A DNA stretch of 64,000 nt from Tsukamurella sp. 1534 (GTDB lineage Bacteria > Actinomycetota > Actinomycetes > Mycobacteriales > Mycobacteriaceae): contig NZ_HE997628.1 of assembly GCF_000312385.1 (NCBI RefSeq), forward strand, positions 665,204 to 729,203. The letters run 5' to 3'. Made by a program: the position numbers and the translations under genes. Below are positions 18,797 to 28,214 of this stretch, in pieces (within the stretch, counting starts at the first letter, position 1; every line of letters starts with the position of its first letter). The notes below the pieces were generated by a model, which did not search any database, had not been told where the DNA came from, and saw only the letters and a list, made by a program, of their open reading frames with translations.

Positions 18797-19604
18797 CCGG
18801 CGCGCCCGCCGCGGCGAGCCACGCGTCGACGTTGTGTCCGTGGGCCGTCACCCCCGCGACGGCGCGGGTCGCGGCGCGGATCGCGCGTTCGGCGGTCGCG
18901 GTGTCCAGGAGCTGCGCCGCCGACGCGGCGAGCAGCTCGTCCACGTCGATCAGCTCAACGGGCCGTCCCGGATGCTCGACCAGATCGAGGTACCAGTCCT
19001 CCGTGCGCCACACCGCCCCCTCGCGGGAGACGCCGGCGATGTCGAGGTAGACGCCCTGATCCCGCTCGTTGCCGGCGGTGAAGTGGAAGACGTTCGCCCG
19101 CACGTCCAGCCCGGGCAGCAGCCAGGATTCGAGCGCGTCGAACCTCGGATGGTCCGACCGCCGGAACATGTACAGCCCGAACGGTTCCTCCCGGAACTCC
19201 TCGACCTCCCGGACGAAGCCCTTGGGGTCGGTGTTGGTGCGCGCCGCCGTCTCGAAGGCCTCGCGCTTCGGCGCGTGCACCCCGCCGTCGTCCACTGCGG
19301 CGTCGTCGCCCGGGCGCAGTACGAGCGTGGTCTCCACACCTCCGCGCGGCCGCCCGGATATCGCGCCCGACGGGCGGAAACCGTTGCGCCGCAGCAGCGC
19401 GGACAGGGCCTCGTCCGAAGTGCGGAGCAACACGCCGTCCAGCCCGGCGGCCCGCCCCCGCACCTCGTCGAGCAGCGCCGGCACCGCGTCCTCCGCGGCG
19501 TCCGCGACGTGCAGGTCGAGCCAGCCGCCCGCGACCGACGCGACCGCGGCCGCCCCGTCGACGTTGATCTCGAACGATGCCGATTCATCCCGGAGGCCCA
19601 CCAT
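18783..19604 (-). CDS. GNAT-like plus DUF402 two-domain protein
   Basis: Protein of 273 residues. The first ~110 residues resemble part of a GNAT acetyltransferase (GGWLDLHVADAAEDAVPALLDEV, LSALLRRNGFRPSGAISGRP). The second half is a DUF402/FomD-like domain (FHFTAGNERDQGVYLDIAGV, TEDWYLDLVEHPGRPVELIDVDEL), a fold associated with nucleotide pyrophosphate hydrolysis and rRNA-related roles. ATG 19604 is preceded by TATCGT at 19611-19616, six bases away, so the mRNA is probably leaderless. The biological role is unknown; a nucleotide hydrolase is plausible for the DUF402 part. Confidence 0.7.
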   Translation of the reverse strand: MVGLRDESASFEINVDGAAAVASVAGGWLDLHVADAAEDAVPALLDEVRGRAAGLDGVLLRTSDEALSALLRRNGFRPSGAISGRPRGGVETTLVLRPGDDAAVDDGGVHAPKREAFETAARTNTDPKGFVREVEEFREEPFGLYMFRRSDHPRFDALESWLLPGLDVRANVFHFTAGNERDQGVYLDIAGVSREGAVWRTEDWYLDLVEHPGRPVELIDVDELLAASAAQLLDTATAERAIRAATRAVAGVTAHGHNVDAWLAAAGAPVSWR

Positions 19605-19687
19605 CACACCACGATACGACGCGCGGACCCCCGTGACCCCGGGACCGGAATCGCGTCCGGCGGCTCCGTGCTCGTACGATTCCGCAC

Positions 19688-20716
19688 GTGCCCCAGTACC
19701 TCCTGCTCCCCGCACCGTCCGCCAACCGCGTCTACGCCGACGGGGCGTCGGCGATGGTCCGCGCCGAACTCACGGCGCTCGGGGCGGCGCTCGGTGGGCG
19801 GATCGGCCCCGTCGAACCCGAGTCCGTGGCCGGCGTCGAATACCTCGCCTTCCACATCGACGAGCCCGAACGCGGTGACCTCGCGTTCCTCGCGCTGACG
19901 TCCGCGTTCTACGCGCTCTTCGAGCGCGAGGGGAACCTGCTGCGGCCCGTCGAAGCGCCCTCGGCGGAGCGGTACCCGTCGGACCTGAAGACGATCCTGA
20001 AGTACCAGGGCAAGACGAACGAGCAGTTCACCCGGCTGCTGCTCAACGTCACCGCCGCCGCGACCGCCCGCCCCGAGCGGCTCCTCGACGGCGCGCTGCG
20101 GGTACTCGACCCCGTGTGCGGGCGGGGCACCACCCTGAGCCAGGCGGCCATGTACGGGCTGGACGCCGTGGGCGTGGACCTCGACGCCAAGGACTTCGAG
20201 CTGTACTCGTCGTTCCTCACCACCTGGCTCAAGGACCACCGGCTCAAGCACCGTGCCTCCACGACCCCCGTCCGCCGCGACAAGGCCGTGCTGGCGAAGA
20301 AGTTCGAGGCCGTGTTCGCGCCGGACAAGGCGGCCTACGCCGCGGGCGACACCCGGTCGGTCACGTTCTACCTCGCGGACACCCTGCGAACGGCCGAGCT
20401 GATCCGGCCGGGCACCGTCGACGTGGTCGTCGCCGACCTGCCGTACGGGGTTCAGCACGGTAGCCGCGGCCCGCGCGGGCTGGTCCGCAGCCCGCTGGAA
20501 CTGCTCGACGGTGCGCTCCCGGGCTGGGCGTCGACGCTCCGCTCCGGGGGTGCGGTGGGCCTCGCCTGGAACGACCGGGTGGCGCCCCGTGCGCAGGTCG
20601 CGGAGGCGCTCGAGTCCGCGGGCCTGACGGTGCGCGGCGGGCCCGGATACGACGAGCTGCGGCACCGCGTGGACCGCTCCATCACCCGGGACGTGATCGT
20701 CGCGGTGAAGGGCTGA
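19688..20716 (+). CDS. TRM11-like SAM-dependent RNA methyltransferase
   Basis: Class I methyltransferase of 342 residues. An N-terminal ~130-residue THUMP-like region precedes SAM motif I (VLDPVCGRGTTLSQA, residues ~138-152) and the acidic loop GVDLDAKDF. The target-base motif IV reads DLPYG, as in guanine-N2 tRNA methylases and the TRM11 family, so tRNA or rRNA guanosine is the likely substrate (inference). GTG 19688 follows TACGAT by seven bases, giving a leaderless mRNA. It sits upstream of uvrB on the same strand. Confidence 0.8.
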   Translation: MPQYLLLPAPSANRVYADGASAMVRAELTALGAALGGRIGPVEPESVAGVEYLAFHIDEPERGDLAFLALTSAFYALFEREGNLLRPVEAPSAERYPSDLKTILKYQGKTNEQFTRLLLNVTAAATARPERLLDGALRVLDPVCGRGTTLSQAAMYGLDAVGVDLDAKDFELYSSFLTTWLKDHRLKHRASTTPVRRDKAVLAKKFEAVFAPDKAAYAAGDTRSVTFYLADTLRTAELIRPGTVDVVVADLPYGVQHGSRGPRGLVRSPLELLDGALPGWASTLRSGGAVGLAWNDRVAPRAQVAEALESAGLTVRGGPGYDELRHRVDRSITRDVIVAVKG

Positions 20717-20732
20717 GCCTGCGGCGGCGAAC

Positions 20733-20755
20733 TTGTCGGTGGGTCGGCCTACCCT
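20733..20755 (+). promoter_or_regulatory. PafBC-type DNA-damage promoter of uvrB
   Basis: TTGTCGGTG (20733-20741), eight bases, then TACCCT (20750-20755) matches the mycobacterial RecA-independent damage promoter TTGTCRGTG-N8-TANNNT exactly. Transcription should begin about at 20762, the first base of the uvrB start codon, so the message would be leaderless. Confidence 0.88.
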
Positions 20756-20761
20756 TGGGGT

Positions 20762-22924
20762 ATGGCCTTCGCTGCAGAGCAACCCGTCGTAGCGCACTCC
20801 GAGTTCCGTCCCATCGGAGAGATCGAACGCGCCACCGCGGACTTCACGGTGGTCAGCGAGTACGAGCCCGCGGGCGACCAGCCCCAGGCGATCGAGGAAC
20901 TGGCGCGCAGGCTCGGTGACGGGCAGCGGGACGTCGTGCTGCTCGGCGCCACGGGCACCGGTAAGTCGGCCACCACGGCCTGGCTGATCGAGAAGGTGCA
21001 GCGCCCCACGCTGATCATGGCGCCCAACAAGACCCTCGCGGCGCAGCTCGCGAACGAGTTGCGGGCGATGCTGCCCAACAACGCGGTCGAGTACTTCGTC
21101 TCGTACTACGACTACTACCAACCCGAGGCGTACATCGCGCAGACGGACACCTACATCGAGAAGGACTCCTCGATCAACGACGACGTGGAGCGCCTGCGGC
21201 ATTCCGCCACCTCGTCGCTGCTGTCCCGCCGGGACGTCGTGGTGGTCGCGTCGGTGTCCTGCATCTACGGCCTGGGCACCCCGCAGAGCTACCTGGACCG
21301 GTCCGTGCAGCTCGAGGTGGGGATGGAGGTGGACCGGGACCGGCTGCTGCGATTGCTGGTGGACGTCCAGTACAACCGCAACGACACGGCGTTCACTCGC
21401 GGCAGTTTCCGCGTGCGGGGCGACACCGTGGAGATCATCCCGTCGTACGAGGAGCTCGCGGTGCGGATCGAGTTCTTCGGCGACGAGATCGAGGCGCTGT
21501 ACTACCTGCACCCGCTCACGGGTGACGTGGTCCGCCAGGTGGACGACCTGCGGATCTTCCCCGCCACCCACTACGTGGCGGGGCCCGAGCGGATGTCCCG
21601 GGCGATCGAGGGCATCGAGAAGGAACTCGAGGAGCGCCTCGCGGAGTTCGAGCGGCAGGGGAAGCTGCTCGAGGCCCAGAGGCTGCGGATGCGCACCCAG
21701 TACGACATCGAGATGATGCGGCAGGTGGGCTTCTGCTCCGGCATCGAGAACTACAGCCGGCACATCGACGGGCGCGAGGCTGGCTCGGCGCCGGCCACAC
21801 TCATCGATTACTTCCCGGAGGACTTCCTCCTGGTGATCGACGAGTCCCACGTCACCGTGCCGCAGATCGGGGCCATGTTCGAGGGCGACACCTCGCGCAA
21901 GCGCAACCTCGTCGACTTCGGCTTCCGGCTGCCGTCCGCCGTCGACAACCGCCCTCTGACCTGGGAGGAGTTCACTCAACGGATCGGGCAGACGATCTAC
22001 CTCTCCGCGACCCCCGGCCAGTACGAGCTGGGGCAGTCCGGCGGCGAGTTCGTCGAGCAGGTGATCCGCCCCACCGGGCTGGTGGACCCGGAGGTCGTCA
22101 TCAAACCGACCAAGGGCCAGATCGACGACCTGATCCACGAGATCCGCGAGCGCACCGAGAAGGACGAGCGCGTCCTGGTGACCACGCTGACCAAGAAGAT
22201 GGCGGAGGATCTCACCGATTACCTGCTGGAGGCGGGAATCCGCGTCCGGTACCTGCACAGCGACATCGACACGCTGCGCCGGGTGGAGCTGCTGCGGCAG
22301 CTGCGTCTCGGGGAGTACGACGTGCTGGTGGGTATCAACCTGCTGCGCGAGGGACTCGACCTGCCAGAGGTGTCGCTGGTGGCGATCCTCGACGCGGACA
22401 AGGAGGGCTTCCTCCGGTCCACCACGTCGCTCATCCAGACGATCGGCCGCGCGGCCCGCAACGTGTCCGGCCAGGTGCACATGTACGCGGACAAGATCAC
22501 CGACTCGATGCAGTACGCGATCGAGGAGACGGACCGCCGTCGCGAGAAGCAGATCGCCTACAACAAGGAGAAGGGCGTCGATCCGAAGCCGTTGCGCAAG
22601 AAGATCGCCGACATCCTCGACCAGGTGTACACCGAGGCGGACGACACCGAAGCGGCGATCGGGGGGTCCGGCCGCAACAGCAGCCGCGGCCGGCGCGCAC
22701 AGGGCGAGCTGCGCCCGGCGTCGGCGGTGAGCGCGGGCGTGTACGAGGGCCAGGACGTGAAGTCCATGCCGCGGGCAGAACTCGCGGACCTCATCTCCGA
22801 GCTGACCGACCAGATGATGAACGCCGCGCGCGATTTGCAGTTCGAGCTGGCGGGCCGGATTCGTGACGAGATCGCGGACCTGAAGAAGGAGCTCCGCGGA
22901 ATGGACGCCGCGGGTTTGAAGTGA
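20762..22924 (+). CDS. uvrB: Excinuclease ABC subunit B
   Basis: Nucleotide excision repair helicase, 720 residues, which receives damaged DNA from UvrA and recruits UvrC. Walker [11 protein letters not shown] is near residue 60, the beta-hairpin region is [11 protein letters not shown], and motif II is [12 protein letters not shown]. Motif VI lies around TIGRAARN, and the UVR domain that binds UvrC is at the end ([19 protein letters not shown]). Length matches the family. Its promoter is of the PafBC type, shared with uvrA at 28849. Confidence 0.98.
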   Translation: MAFAAEQPVVAHSEFRPIGEIERATADFTVVSEYEPAGDQPQAIEELARRLGDGQRDVVLLGATGTGKSATTAWLIEKVQRPTLIMAPNKTLAAQLANELRAMLPNNAVEYFVSYYDYYQPEAYIAQTDTYIEKDSSINDDVERLRHSATSSLLSRRDVVVVASVSCIYGLGTPQSYLDRSVQLEVGMEVDRDRLLRLLVDVQYNRNDTAFTRGSFRVRGDTVEIIPSYEELAVRIEFFGDEIEALYYLHPLTGDVVRQVDDLRIFPATHYVAGPERMSRAIEGIEKELEERLAEFERQGKLLEAQRLRMRTQYDIEMMRQVGFCSGIENYSRHIDGREAGSAPATLIDYFPEDFLLVIDESHVTVPQIGAMFEGDTSRKRNLVDFGFRLPSAVDNRPLTWEEFTQRIGQTIYLSATPGQYELGQSGGEFVEQVIRPTGLVDPEVVIKPTKGQIDDLIHEIRERTEKDERVLVTTLTKKMAEDLTDYLLEAGIRVRYLHSDIDTLRRVELLRQLRLGEYDVLVGINLLREGLDLPEVSLVAILDADKEGFLRSTTSLIQTIGRAARNVSGQVHMYADKITDSMQYAIEETDRRREKQIAYNKEKGVDPKPLRKKIADILDQVYTEADDTEAAIGGSGRNSSRGRRAQGELRPASAVSAGVYEGQDVKSMPRAELADLISELTDQMMNAARDLQFELAGRIRDEIADLKKELRGMDAAGLK

Positions 22925-23052
22925 CGAATGCGGTGCAACGGGTGTGTTCCCCGCCGCAATACGCCTGTTCCCCGTACCGTGGCGGTTATTGTGTCCGGGA
23001 AGTATGTCGAAGGCACACGTCTTCTCGAGAGATCTAGAGAAAGAGAGACTCG

Positions 23053-23499
23053 ATGAGTGGCTACAGCACGGTTGTGGTCGGCACCGACGGCTCGGAGTCG
23101 TCGCTGCGCGCCGTGGAGCGTGCCGCGGCGATCGCCGGGCAGAACATCAAGCTGGTGATCGCGTGCGCGTACCTGCCGAGCGAGGCCCCGGATCCGGCTG
23201 CCGCCGACGTCCTGCGTGACGAGGCGTACCAGCTGCAGGGGGCCAACCCCGTCAACGACATGCTCCGCACCGCCGAGGCCCGCGCCCTGCAGGCCGGCGC
23301 GGGCAACGTCGAGAAGCGCGCCATCAAGGGGCAGCCCGTCGAGGCGCTGCTCGATCTCGTCAAGGCGCAGCCGGAGCCCTCGCTCCTGGTCGTCGGCAAC
23401 AAGGGCATGAACTCGCTCACCGGGCGACTGCTCGGCTCCGTCCCCTCGGACGCCGCCCGCAAGACCTCGGTGGACATCCTCATCGTCCACACCACCTAG
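23053..23499 (+). CDS. Universal stress protein (single USP domain)
   Basis: Cytoplasmic USP-domain protein of 148 residues, equivalent by position to M. tuberculosis Rv1636. It begins YSTVVVGTDGSESSLRAVERA and carries the nucleotide-binding pattern G-2x-G-9x-GS in GNKGMNSLTGRLLGS, so ATP or cAMP binding is expected. The start has a weak purine-rich AAGAGAGA sequence upstream. It stands alone between uvrB and the convergent HelD gene. Confidence 0.93.
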   Translation: MSGYSTVVVGTDGSESSLRAVERAAAIAGQNIKLVIACAYLPSEAPDPAAADVLRDEAYQLQGANPVNDMLRTAEARALQAGAGNVEKRAIKGQPVEALLDLVKAQPEPSLLVVGNKGMNSLTGRLLGSVPSDAARKTSVDILIVHTT

Positions 23500-23507
23500 A
23501 ACGCGGA

Positions 23508-23523
23508 TCCGCCTTCAGGCGGA
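23508..23523. terminator. Short hairpin between convergent USP and HelD genes
   Basis: TCCGCC-TTCA-GGCGGA forms a 6-bp stem with a tight TTCA loop between two convergent genes; the right arm overlaps the HelD stop. No U-run follows, so it is only a weak bidirectional terminator candidate. Confidence 0.4.
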
Positions 23524-25827
23524 CTCCAGCGCGCGCATGGCGCGCGGAAGCGACCCGGACGTGACCACGGTCAACGTCTGGGTCGCTCGCGTCAGCGCCA
23601 CGTACAGGTCCCGTAGGCCGCGGTCGAACTCCACCTCCGCCGGTTCGCCGACGATCAGCCCGGGCTCCACCACGACCACGTGGTCGAACTCGAGTCCCTT
23701 GGCGTCGCGCACGCCCATCACCCGCACGTTCCGCGCCGTCAGGCGGCGCAGTGGCGCAACCAGGTCCGACGGTGCAAGCACCGCCGTCAGCCGATCCTCG
23801 TCCTCGGGCAGCGCCGCCCGGACCGTCTCCACCAGGGCCGGCCCGCCCCCGTCGGCCCGGAGCAACCGCGGCGGCTCCGCGCCGGACCGCACCGAGGTCG
23901 GGGGCGCCAGCCCCGGATCGATCTCCGCCAGAACGTCCGCCGCGAGATCCATGATCTCCTTGGGGGTGCGGTAGTTCACCGTGAGCTCCGACAGCTGGAA
24001 GCGGCCGGGCACGTACGGATCCAGAGCCTCGCCCCAGCTGGTCAATCCCGCCGCATCGCCGGTCTGCGCGGTATCGCCCACCAGAGTCATCCAGCGATTC
24101 GGGCTCCGCCGCATCAGCATTCGCCAGGCCATCGCCGAGAGTTCCTGCGCCTCATCGATGATCACATGGCCGAAGGTCCACGTTCGGTCCTCGCGGGCGC
24201 GATCCGCGGTGGTATTGAAATCGCGGACCGTCTGCCGCTCGGCCAGCTGCTCCGCGTCGATCAGGTCGTACGCCATGAGGATCTCGGCGTCGAACTCGTC
24301 GTCCAGGTCCTGCGGGGCGGAGCCGGTGAGGATGTCCAGCGCCTCCTGCGCCTCCTCCAGGCGCTCGCGCCACTGTCGCTCCGCCTCGTCGGCGTCCGCG
24401 TCGTCGTCGCCGAGGAACTCCGCGATCTCGTCCAGCAGTGGCGCGTCCGCGGGGGAGAACGCAGGCTTCCCGTTCGCGTCCGTCGCAAGCTCGCGACGGA
24501 GGACCGCGCGGTCGGCGTCGGAGAGGCCGGGCGAGGCGTCGGCGAGGCGGTCCTCGTCGCTCCACAGCTCGGTCAGTACCCGTTGCGGCGTCAGCGCCGG
24601 CCAGAGCGCGTCGAGTGCGCCGAGGACCTCGCGGTCCTGTGCGAGCTCGTCGCGGATGTCCGAGATGTCCGTGCGGGAGAGCAGCATCGTGTTGTCCACC
24701 ACCGACGAACCGATCGTCGCGGCGTGCTGCGCGGCGAGGGCGTCGAGGGCGGACTGCCGGAAGATCGCGCGGGCGGTGTTGTGCGGGCGGCGCGAGGATC
24801 GGGCACGGCCGCGGGCACGGGTGGCGATCTTCTTGTCCAGGACCAGCGGGTACCCGTCGAATCGCAGCTCGATCGGCTCGTCGGGCACGGTCTGCCACCC
24901 GCGGACCGCCTGCTTCATCACCTCGACCATGTCGGTGGAGCCCTTGAGCCGCGCGGCGGCGGCGCTGTCGGGGAGCGTCGCGATCACTCCGGGGAACAGG
25001 TCGCCGACGGTGCTGAGCAGGACTCCCGTCTCGCCGAGGCTGGGAAGGACCTGGCTGATGTAGGTCAGGAACGTCTCGTTCGGCCCCACGATGAGGACGC
25101 CGGTGCGCGACAGGTTCTGCCGGTACGTGTACAGCAGGTAGGCGGCGCGGTGCAGCGCCACCGCCGTCTTGCCGGTGCCCGGCCCGCCCTGGACCACCAG
25201 GACGCCGCGGTGCTCGGAGCGGATGATCGTGTCCTGCTCGCGCTGGATGGTCTCGACGATGTCGGTCATGTGTCCGGTGCGGGCGCGGTTGAGCGCATCG
25301 ACCAGCGCGGACTCACCGGCGACGTTGGTGCCGGGGCCGTCCGTGGCGGCCGCCGCACCGTCGGTCAGGGTGAGCCGCTCATCGATGACGTTGACGAGTT
25401 CCCGGCCGCGGGTGCGCACGTGCCGGCGCACACGCACCCCCTCCGGCTGCGCCGGGGTCGCGAGGTAGAACGGCCGCGCGAGCGGTGCGCGCCAGTCCAG
25501 GAGGAGCGTCGAGAGGTCCTCGTCGTCGTCGAGGACCCCGATGCGGCCGATCCGCCGCACGGTGTCCTGGGCGCCGGGCGATTCGGTTCCGTCGGTCATG
25601 TCGAGCCGGCCGAAGTAGAGGTTCTGCTCGGCGGCGTCGTACTTCGCGATGTCGTCCGTGTACAGCTGGTGGTACGAATCGCGCTCCGAGATCTCCTGCG
25701 GGTTCTCGCCGACCTCCTGCAGGTTGTCGGCGCGGCGCCGGGCCGCGGTGTCCCGCATCGAGTCGATCCGGGCGTACACCCGGTCGAGATGCTCCTGCTC
25801 CTCGGTCAGCAGGGGATTGTGTGTCAC
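23515..25827 (-). CDS. helD: HelD/HelR-type RNA polymerase motor ATPase
   Basis: UvrD/Rep-like superfamily-1 ATPase of 770 residues that should remove or recycle stalled RNA polymerase. The N-terminus has a charged, helical arm (QEHLDRVYARIDSMRDTAARRR) of the type that enters the RNA polymerase secondary channel. Walker A GGPGTGKTAVAL starts near residue 214, Walker B is IIDEAQELS, and the C-terminal motifs are VNYRTPKEI and LYVALTRATQTL. HelR members give rifampicin tolerance by displacing drug-bound polymerase; whether this one does is unknown, and I see no rifampicin-associated element upstream. GTG 25827 has GAGGAG four bases upstream. Confidence 0.88.
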   Translation of the reverse strand: MTHNPLLTEEQEHLDRVYARIDSMRDTAARRRADNLQEVGENPQEISERDSYHQLYTDDIAKYDAAEQNLYFGRLDMTDGTESPGAQDTVRRIGRIGVLDDDEDLSTLLLDWRAPLARPFYLATPAQPEGVRVRRHVRTRGRELVNVIDERLTLTDGAAAATDGPGTNVAGESALVDALNRARTGHMTDIVETIQREQDTIIRSEHRGVLVVQGGPGTGKTAVALHRAAYLLYTYRQNLSRTGVLIVGPNETFLTYISQVLPSLGETGVLLSTVGDLFPGVIATLPDSAAAARLKGSTDMVEVMKQAVRGWQTVPDEPIELRFDGYPLVLDKKIATRARGRARSSRRPHNTARAIFRQSALDALAAQHAATIGSSVVDNTMLLSRTDISDIRDELAQDREVLGALDALWPALTPQRVLTELWSDEDRLADASPGLSDADRAVLRRELATDANGKPAFSPADAPLLDEIAEFLGDDDADADEAERQWRERLEEAQEALDILTGSAPQDLDDEFDAEILMAYDLIDAEQLAERQTVRDFNTTADRAREDRTWTFGHVIIDEAQELSAMAWRMLMRRSPNRWMTLVGDTAQTGDAAGLTSWGEALDPYVPGRFQLSELTVNYRTPKEIMDLAADVLAEIDPGLAPPTSVRSGAEPPRLLRADGGGPALVETVRAALPEDEDRLTAVLAPSDLVAPLRRLTARNVRVMGVRDAKGLEFDHVVVVEPGLIVGEPAEVEFDRGLRDLYVALTRATQTLTVVTSGSLPRAMRALESA

Positions 25828-25919
25828 GGTGCTCCTCGTGGACTCGGCTCCGTCGAATCAGACCGTCCATTGTCCACGATCGGCGGTGCCGCCGCTGCGA
25901 TCGGCTTCGCGCAGCCGCG

Positions 25920-26357
25920 TCAGCCCGGGAGCGACTCGCGCCGGGGGCGCCAGAACGCATCGAGCAACCTGTCCCGGTCGGCGTAGAGCAGGCCTCCGAG
26001 CAGCACGGTGTAGCCCAGCGAGAAGTACTTGACCGCGGGGAACCCGAACGCGAAGTCCATGAGGGTGATGTTGAGGGAGACCGCGAACAGCGCGGCGGCA
26101 CCGAGCGTGGACGTTCGTCGCCACAGCAGCAACATCGCGGGCACGAGTTCGAACAGTCCGGTGAGGCGTCCGTACACGGGGGAGTACCCGTAGAACGCCC
26201 ACACCACACTGGTGCCGTCGGTCGCGCGCTTGTCGATGATCCAGTCTCCGTAATCGAACTGGCCGCCCGACAGCTTTACGCCGCCGTACGCCGCGAACAC
26301 CGCCGCGAGTCCGTAGCGCACCGCGCCGAGCAATCGTCGCTTCGTCGAGATCGACAT
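25920..26357 (-). CDS. DoxX-like four-helix membrane protein
   Basis: Integral membrane protein of 145 residues with about four hydrophobic segments (AVRYGLAAVFAAYGGVKL, LTGLFELVPAMLLLW, LGAAALFAVSLNITLMDFAFG, YTVLLGGLLYA). It resembles DoxX/DoxD-like proteins, whose functions are mostly unknown. A GGGAGA sequence lies five bases before ATG 26357. It is followed by the HelD gene on the same strand, 92 bases further on. Confidence 0.75.
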   Translation of the reverse strand: MSISTKRRLLGAVRYGLAAVFAAYGGVKLSGGQFDYGDWIIDKRATDGTSVVWAFYGYSPVYGRLTGLFELVPAMLLLWRRTSTLGAAALFAVSLNITLMDFAFGFPAVKYFSLGYTVLLGGLLYADRDRLLDAFWRPRRESLPG

Positions 26358-26634
26358 CCGTTCTCCCTGAGGTCGGTTTCCGAGGGTGTGACAGGTGGGG
26401 CCGACCCTAGCCAGTCCCGCGCCCGGGTGGCGCCGTGCCGAGAGAACCCGGGTGGCGTCGGTCGGGCCCCGGCCCCCGCTGCCCCCGGACCGCCGGTGGA
26501 GAGACAGAGACAGGGATTCGTCGTGCGGCCGGCCGCTCTCGGGAATCATCCGGAAACCCGGGGGTGGGCGCGAAAAGCTTCGATCACCGACTGTTTTTGA
26601 TCTTCTGTGCGTGGTGTAGCGTTCCGGGCCGGAA
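26358..26634. other. Intergenic stretch, no gene seen
   Basis: This stretch runs upstream of the DoxX-like gene to the possible small-ORF leader. It has several C/G-rich runs (around 26420-26500) but no open frame with a ribosome-binding site or family similarity. An AT-rich patch near 26590-26622 (TTTTTGATC, TAGCGT) may be a promoter for the next feature. Confidence 0.5.
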
Positions 26635-26706
26635 GCCGCACGACGACTGCGGCCGCGCGCTTGAAGAACCCCGAGCGATGGAGTCCCCACCCCGTATTCC
26701 GGGTGG
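26635..26706 (+). other. Two-hairpin leader of a possible small membrane ORF
   Basis: Two stem-loops lie before the small ORF at 26734: GCCGCA/TGCGGC (26635-26653) and CCACCC/GGGTGG (26687-26706). Between them is a purine-rich stretch. The arrangement could be a 5' UTR with regulatory structure, but no known riboswitch family is recognised. Confidence 0.35.
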
Positions 26707-26733
26707 CGGAACGACTTCTCACGAAGGGGAAAC

Positions 26734-26823
26734 GTGCACGACCTCATCGGTTCGCAATCGCAGGGAATCGCCTGCGTTCTCCTCCTCGTACTCGCGTCGT
26801 TCCTCCTGCTGCGCCGGAATTGA
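26734..26823 (+). CDS. Possible 29-residue membrane peptide
   Basis: Short frame from GTG 26734 to TGA 26821-26823. The product starts MHDLIGSQSQGIA and has a single hydrophobic helix (CVLLLVLASFLLL) capped by RRN, giving a positive-inside anchor. AAGGGGA lies about five bases before the start. Size and shape resemble small membrane regulators, but it has no recognised family and stands alone. Real translation is uncertain. Confidence 0.4.
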   Translation: MHDLIGSQSQGIACVLLLVLASFLLLRRN

Positions 26824-27126
26824 ACGGATATGTCCGGGAGAATGCGTATCGCTGCCTTCGAGTGCACGTCGAGAATGGTGGAATTCGCGGAACTCCGGAC
26901 CCTGGTCTCTGTACTGCCGCGGCCGGACGCCGCGGCGGGGCGGCGCGGGCATGGGATCCGATCGGCAGCGCAACCGACGTGCATGGAAGGCCACGGTTCG
27001 TGAGCGCAGGTATCATCGGCGATGATGCCCGGGCCGGGACGCGCCGGGCGTCGCGCCGAATCACCGTCACGATTTCCGAGCACGCACGCGAGACAGCCGC
27101 AGAAAAGATCTGAGACATCTCACATC
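26824..27126. other. Intergenic stretch, nothing recognised
   Basis: About 300 bases between the small membrane ORF and the next hypothetical gene. Base composition is somewhat less GC-rich than the flanking genes, for example around 26824-26890. No tRNA-like T-loop, terminator or supported reading frame was found. Confidence 0.5.
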
Positions 27127-27807
27127 ATGAATGGTCGCACCTCCCGCCCCGTTCTCAGTCAACCCGTGTTCTGGAACGGCCTGTGCGTGGGGTTGATCGT
27201 CATCGCGCTGATCACGATGTACCTCGAGACCGTTCCCGCGGAATGGACCATCCTCTTCGGCGGCGCCGGCGTCGTCTGCGGCCTGATCGGCATTCCTCTG
27301 TACTTCGCGGGGCTGTTCGCTGCGCGACGCTCGCCGGAGTCGACGCCGGAGCCGGATTCGGGGCCGGGGGCGCTACCCGGCCCGGAGCGCGCGGCGGAGC
27401 GGACCGACGCCACCTCGGAGTCGGGAGGAACGGCCGTCCCGGCGACGGCGGGTGAGCCGCCGCGTTCGTCCGCGGCATCCTCGGAGGTCACGGTCGAGGA
27501 GCCGCACGGCGGCGCAGTCGGGGAGCGGCGCGATGCCGAGGAGGCCCACGCCGGCGGCGAAGGCGTCGCCGGTGGGGACGCCGCCGACACCGACGGCGAG
27601 AAGGCCGTCGACGAGAGTGCGGAGGACGAGAGCGCGGAGGACGATAGCGCCGTCGGCGAGCACGGCGGCGACGAGAGCACCGTCGGCGTCACGGGCGCGG
27701 CGGCGGAGGACCAGCCCCGCGACGGGGCGCCGGACACCGTCGAACGGTGCCCCTGCCACGGCCTGCCCGCGCACCCCACGCCGACGACCGCGGCCGAGCC
27801 GAGCTGA
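27127..27807 (+). CDS. Hypothetical membrane protein with long acidic tail
   Basis: Protein of 226 residues, not recognised. Two membrane segments lie near the N-terminus (FWNGLCVGLIVIALITMYL and ILFGGAGVVCGLIGIPLYFAG, residues ~15-60). The rest is a low-complexity, Glu/Asp/Ala-rich cytoplasmic or extracytoplasmic tail with repeats of DESAEDESAEDDSA type, ending in CPCHGLP. The acidic tail may bind metal or protein (speculative). ATG 27127 was chosen because the membrane region begins shortly after; no strong Shine-Dalgarno sequence was seen. Confidence 0.6.
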   Translation: MNGRTSRPVLSQPVFWNGLCVGLIVIALITMYLETVPAEWTILFGGAGVVCGLIGIPLYFAGLFAARRSPESTPEPDSGPGALPGPERAAERTDATSESGGTAVPATAGEPPRSSAASSEVTVEEPHGGAVGERRDAEEAHAGGEGVAGGDAADTDGEKAVDESAEDESAEDDSAVGEHGGDESTVGVTGAAAEDQPRDGAPDTVERCPCHGLPAHPTPTTAAEPS

Positions 27808-28057
27808 CGTTCTCCCGTGCGGTCCGGCAGTGATCCGGGTCACCGAGGGGCGTGACCTTCGCCTCGCGGCTCCGTCCCGGCCGAGACGGCTCCGTACGTT
27901 CCGACGGCCCGGTCACCTGGGCCTGAAAGCGCTGTCCGCCAAGGGATCAACAGTTGCGACGGAGTCGTGTGGCGATGGTGGCCGCGGACCGTCGGGCGTT
28001 GCTGCGGGGGCGATGGACGTTCCGGCCCGGTCCCGCCGCCCGGTACAGTCGTCGTAC

Positions 28058-28210
28058 ATGCGAGAGAGCGATTGGACGGGCGACGTCGACAGCGACGACG
28101 ACCTCGACGAGATGGATCCACCGGATCCCATGGTCACCGCGCTCCGATGGCTGGGGATGCTCCTGCTCGGCGCGCTGGCGGTCGTCGTGTACCTGCTCTA
28201 CGGCGCCTGA
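28058..28210 (+). CDS. Small single-pass membrane protein (50 residues)
   Basis: Fifty-residue protein with an acidic N-terminus (DSDDDLDEMDPPDP) and one C-terminal membrane helix (LGMLLLGALAVVVYLLYG). TACAGT lies eight bases before ATG 28058, giving a leaderless promoter. It converges with the MBL gene, whose stop lies four bases away. Small acidic anchors like this occur in actinobacteria, but no function is assigned. Confidence 0.6.
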   Translation: MRESDWTGDVDSDDDLDEMDPPDPMVTALRWLGMLLLGALAVVVYLLYGA

Positions 28211-28214
28211 CGCG

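Noticed and set aside
25828..25919. Rifampicin-associated element before the HelD gene
   Set aside because: The sequence between HelD and the upstream gene shows no match to the GGGGCTTGC-type palindrome.
26734..26823. KdpF identity for the 29-residue peptide
   Set aside because: Same size, but sequence differs and no kdpABC genes are nearby.
26607..27113. 168-codon frame in the long intergenic gap
   Set aside because: Low-complexity Arg-rich translation, no ribosome-binding site, no family.
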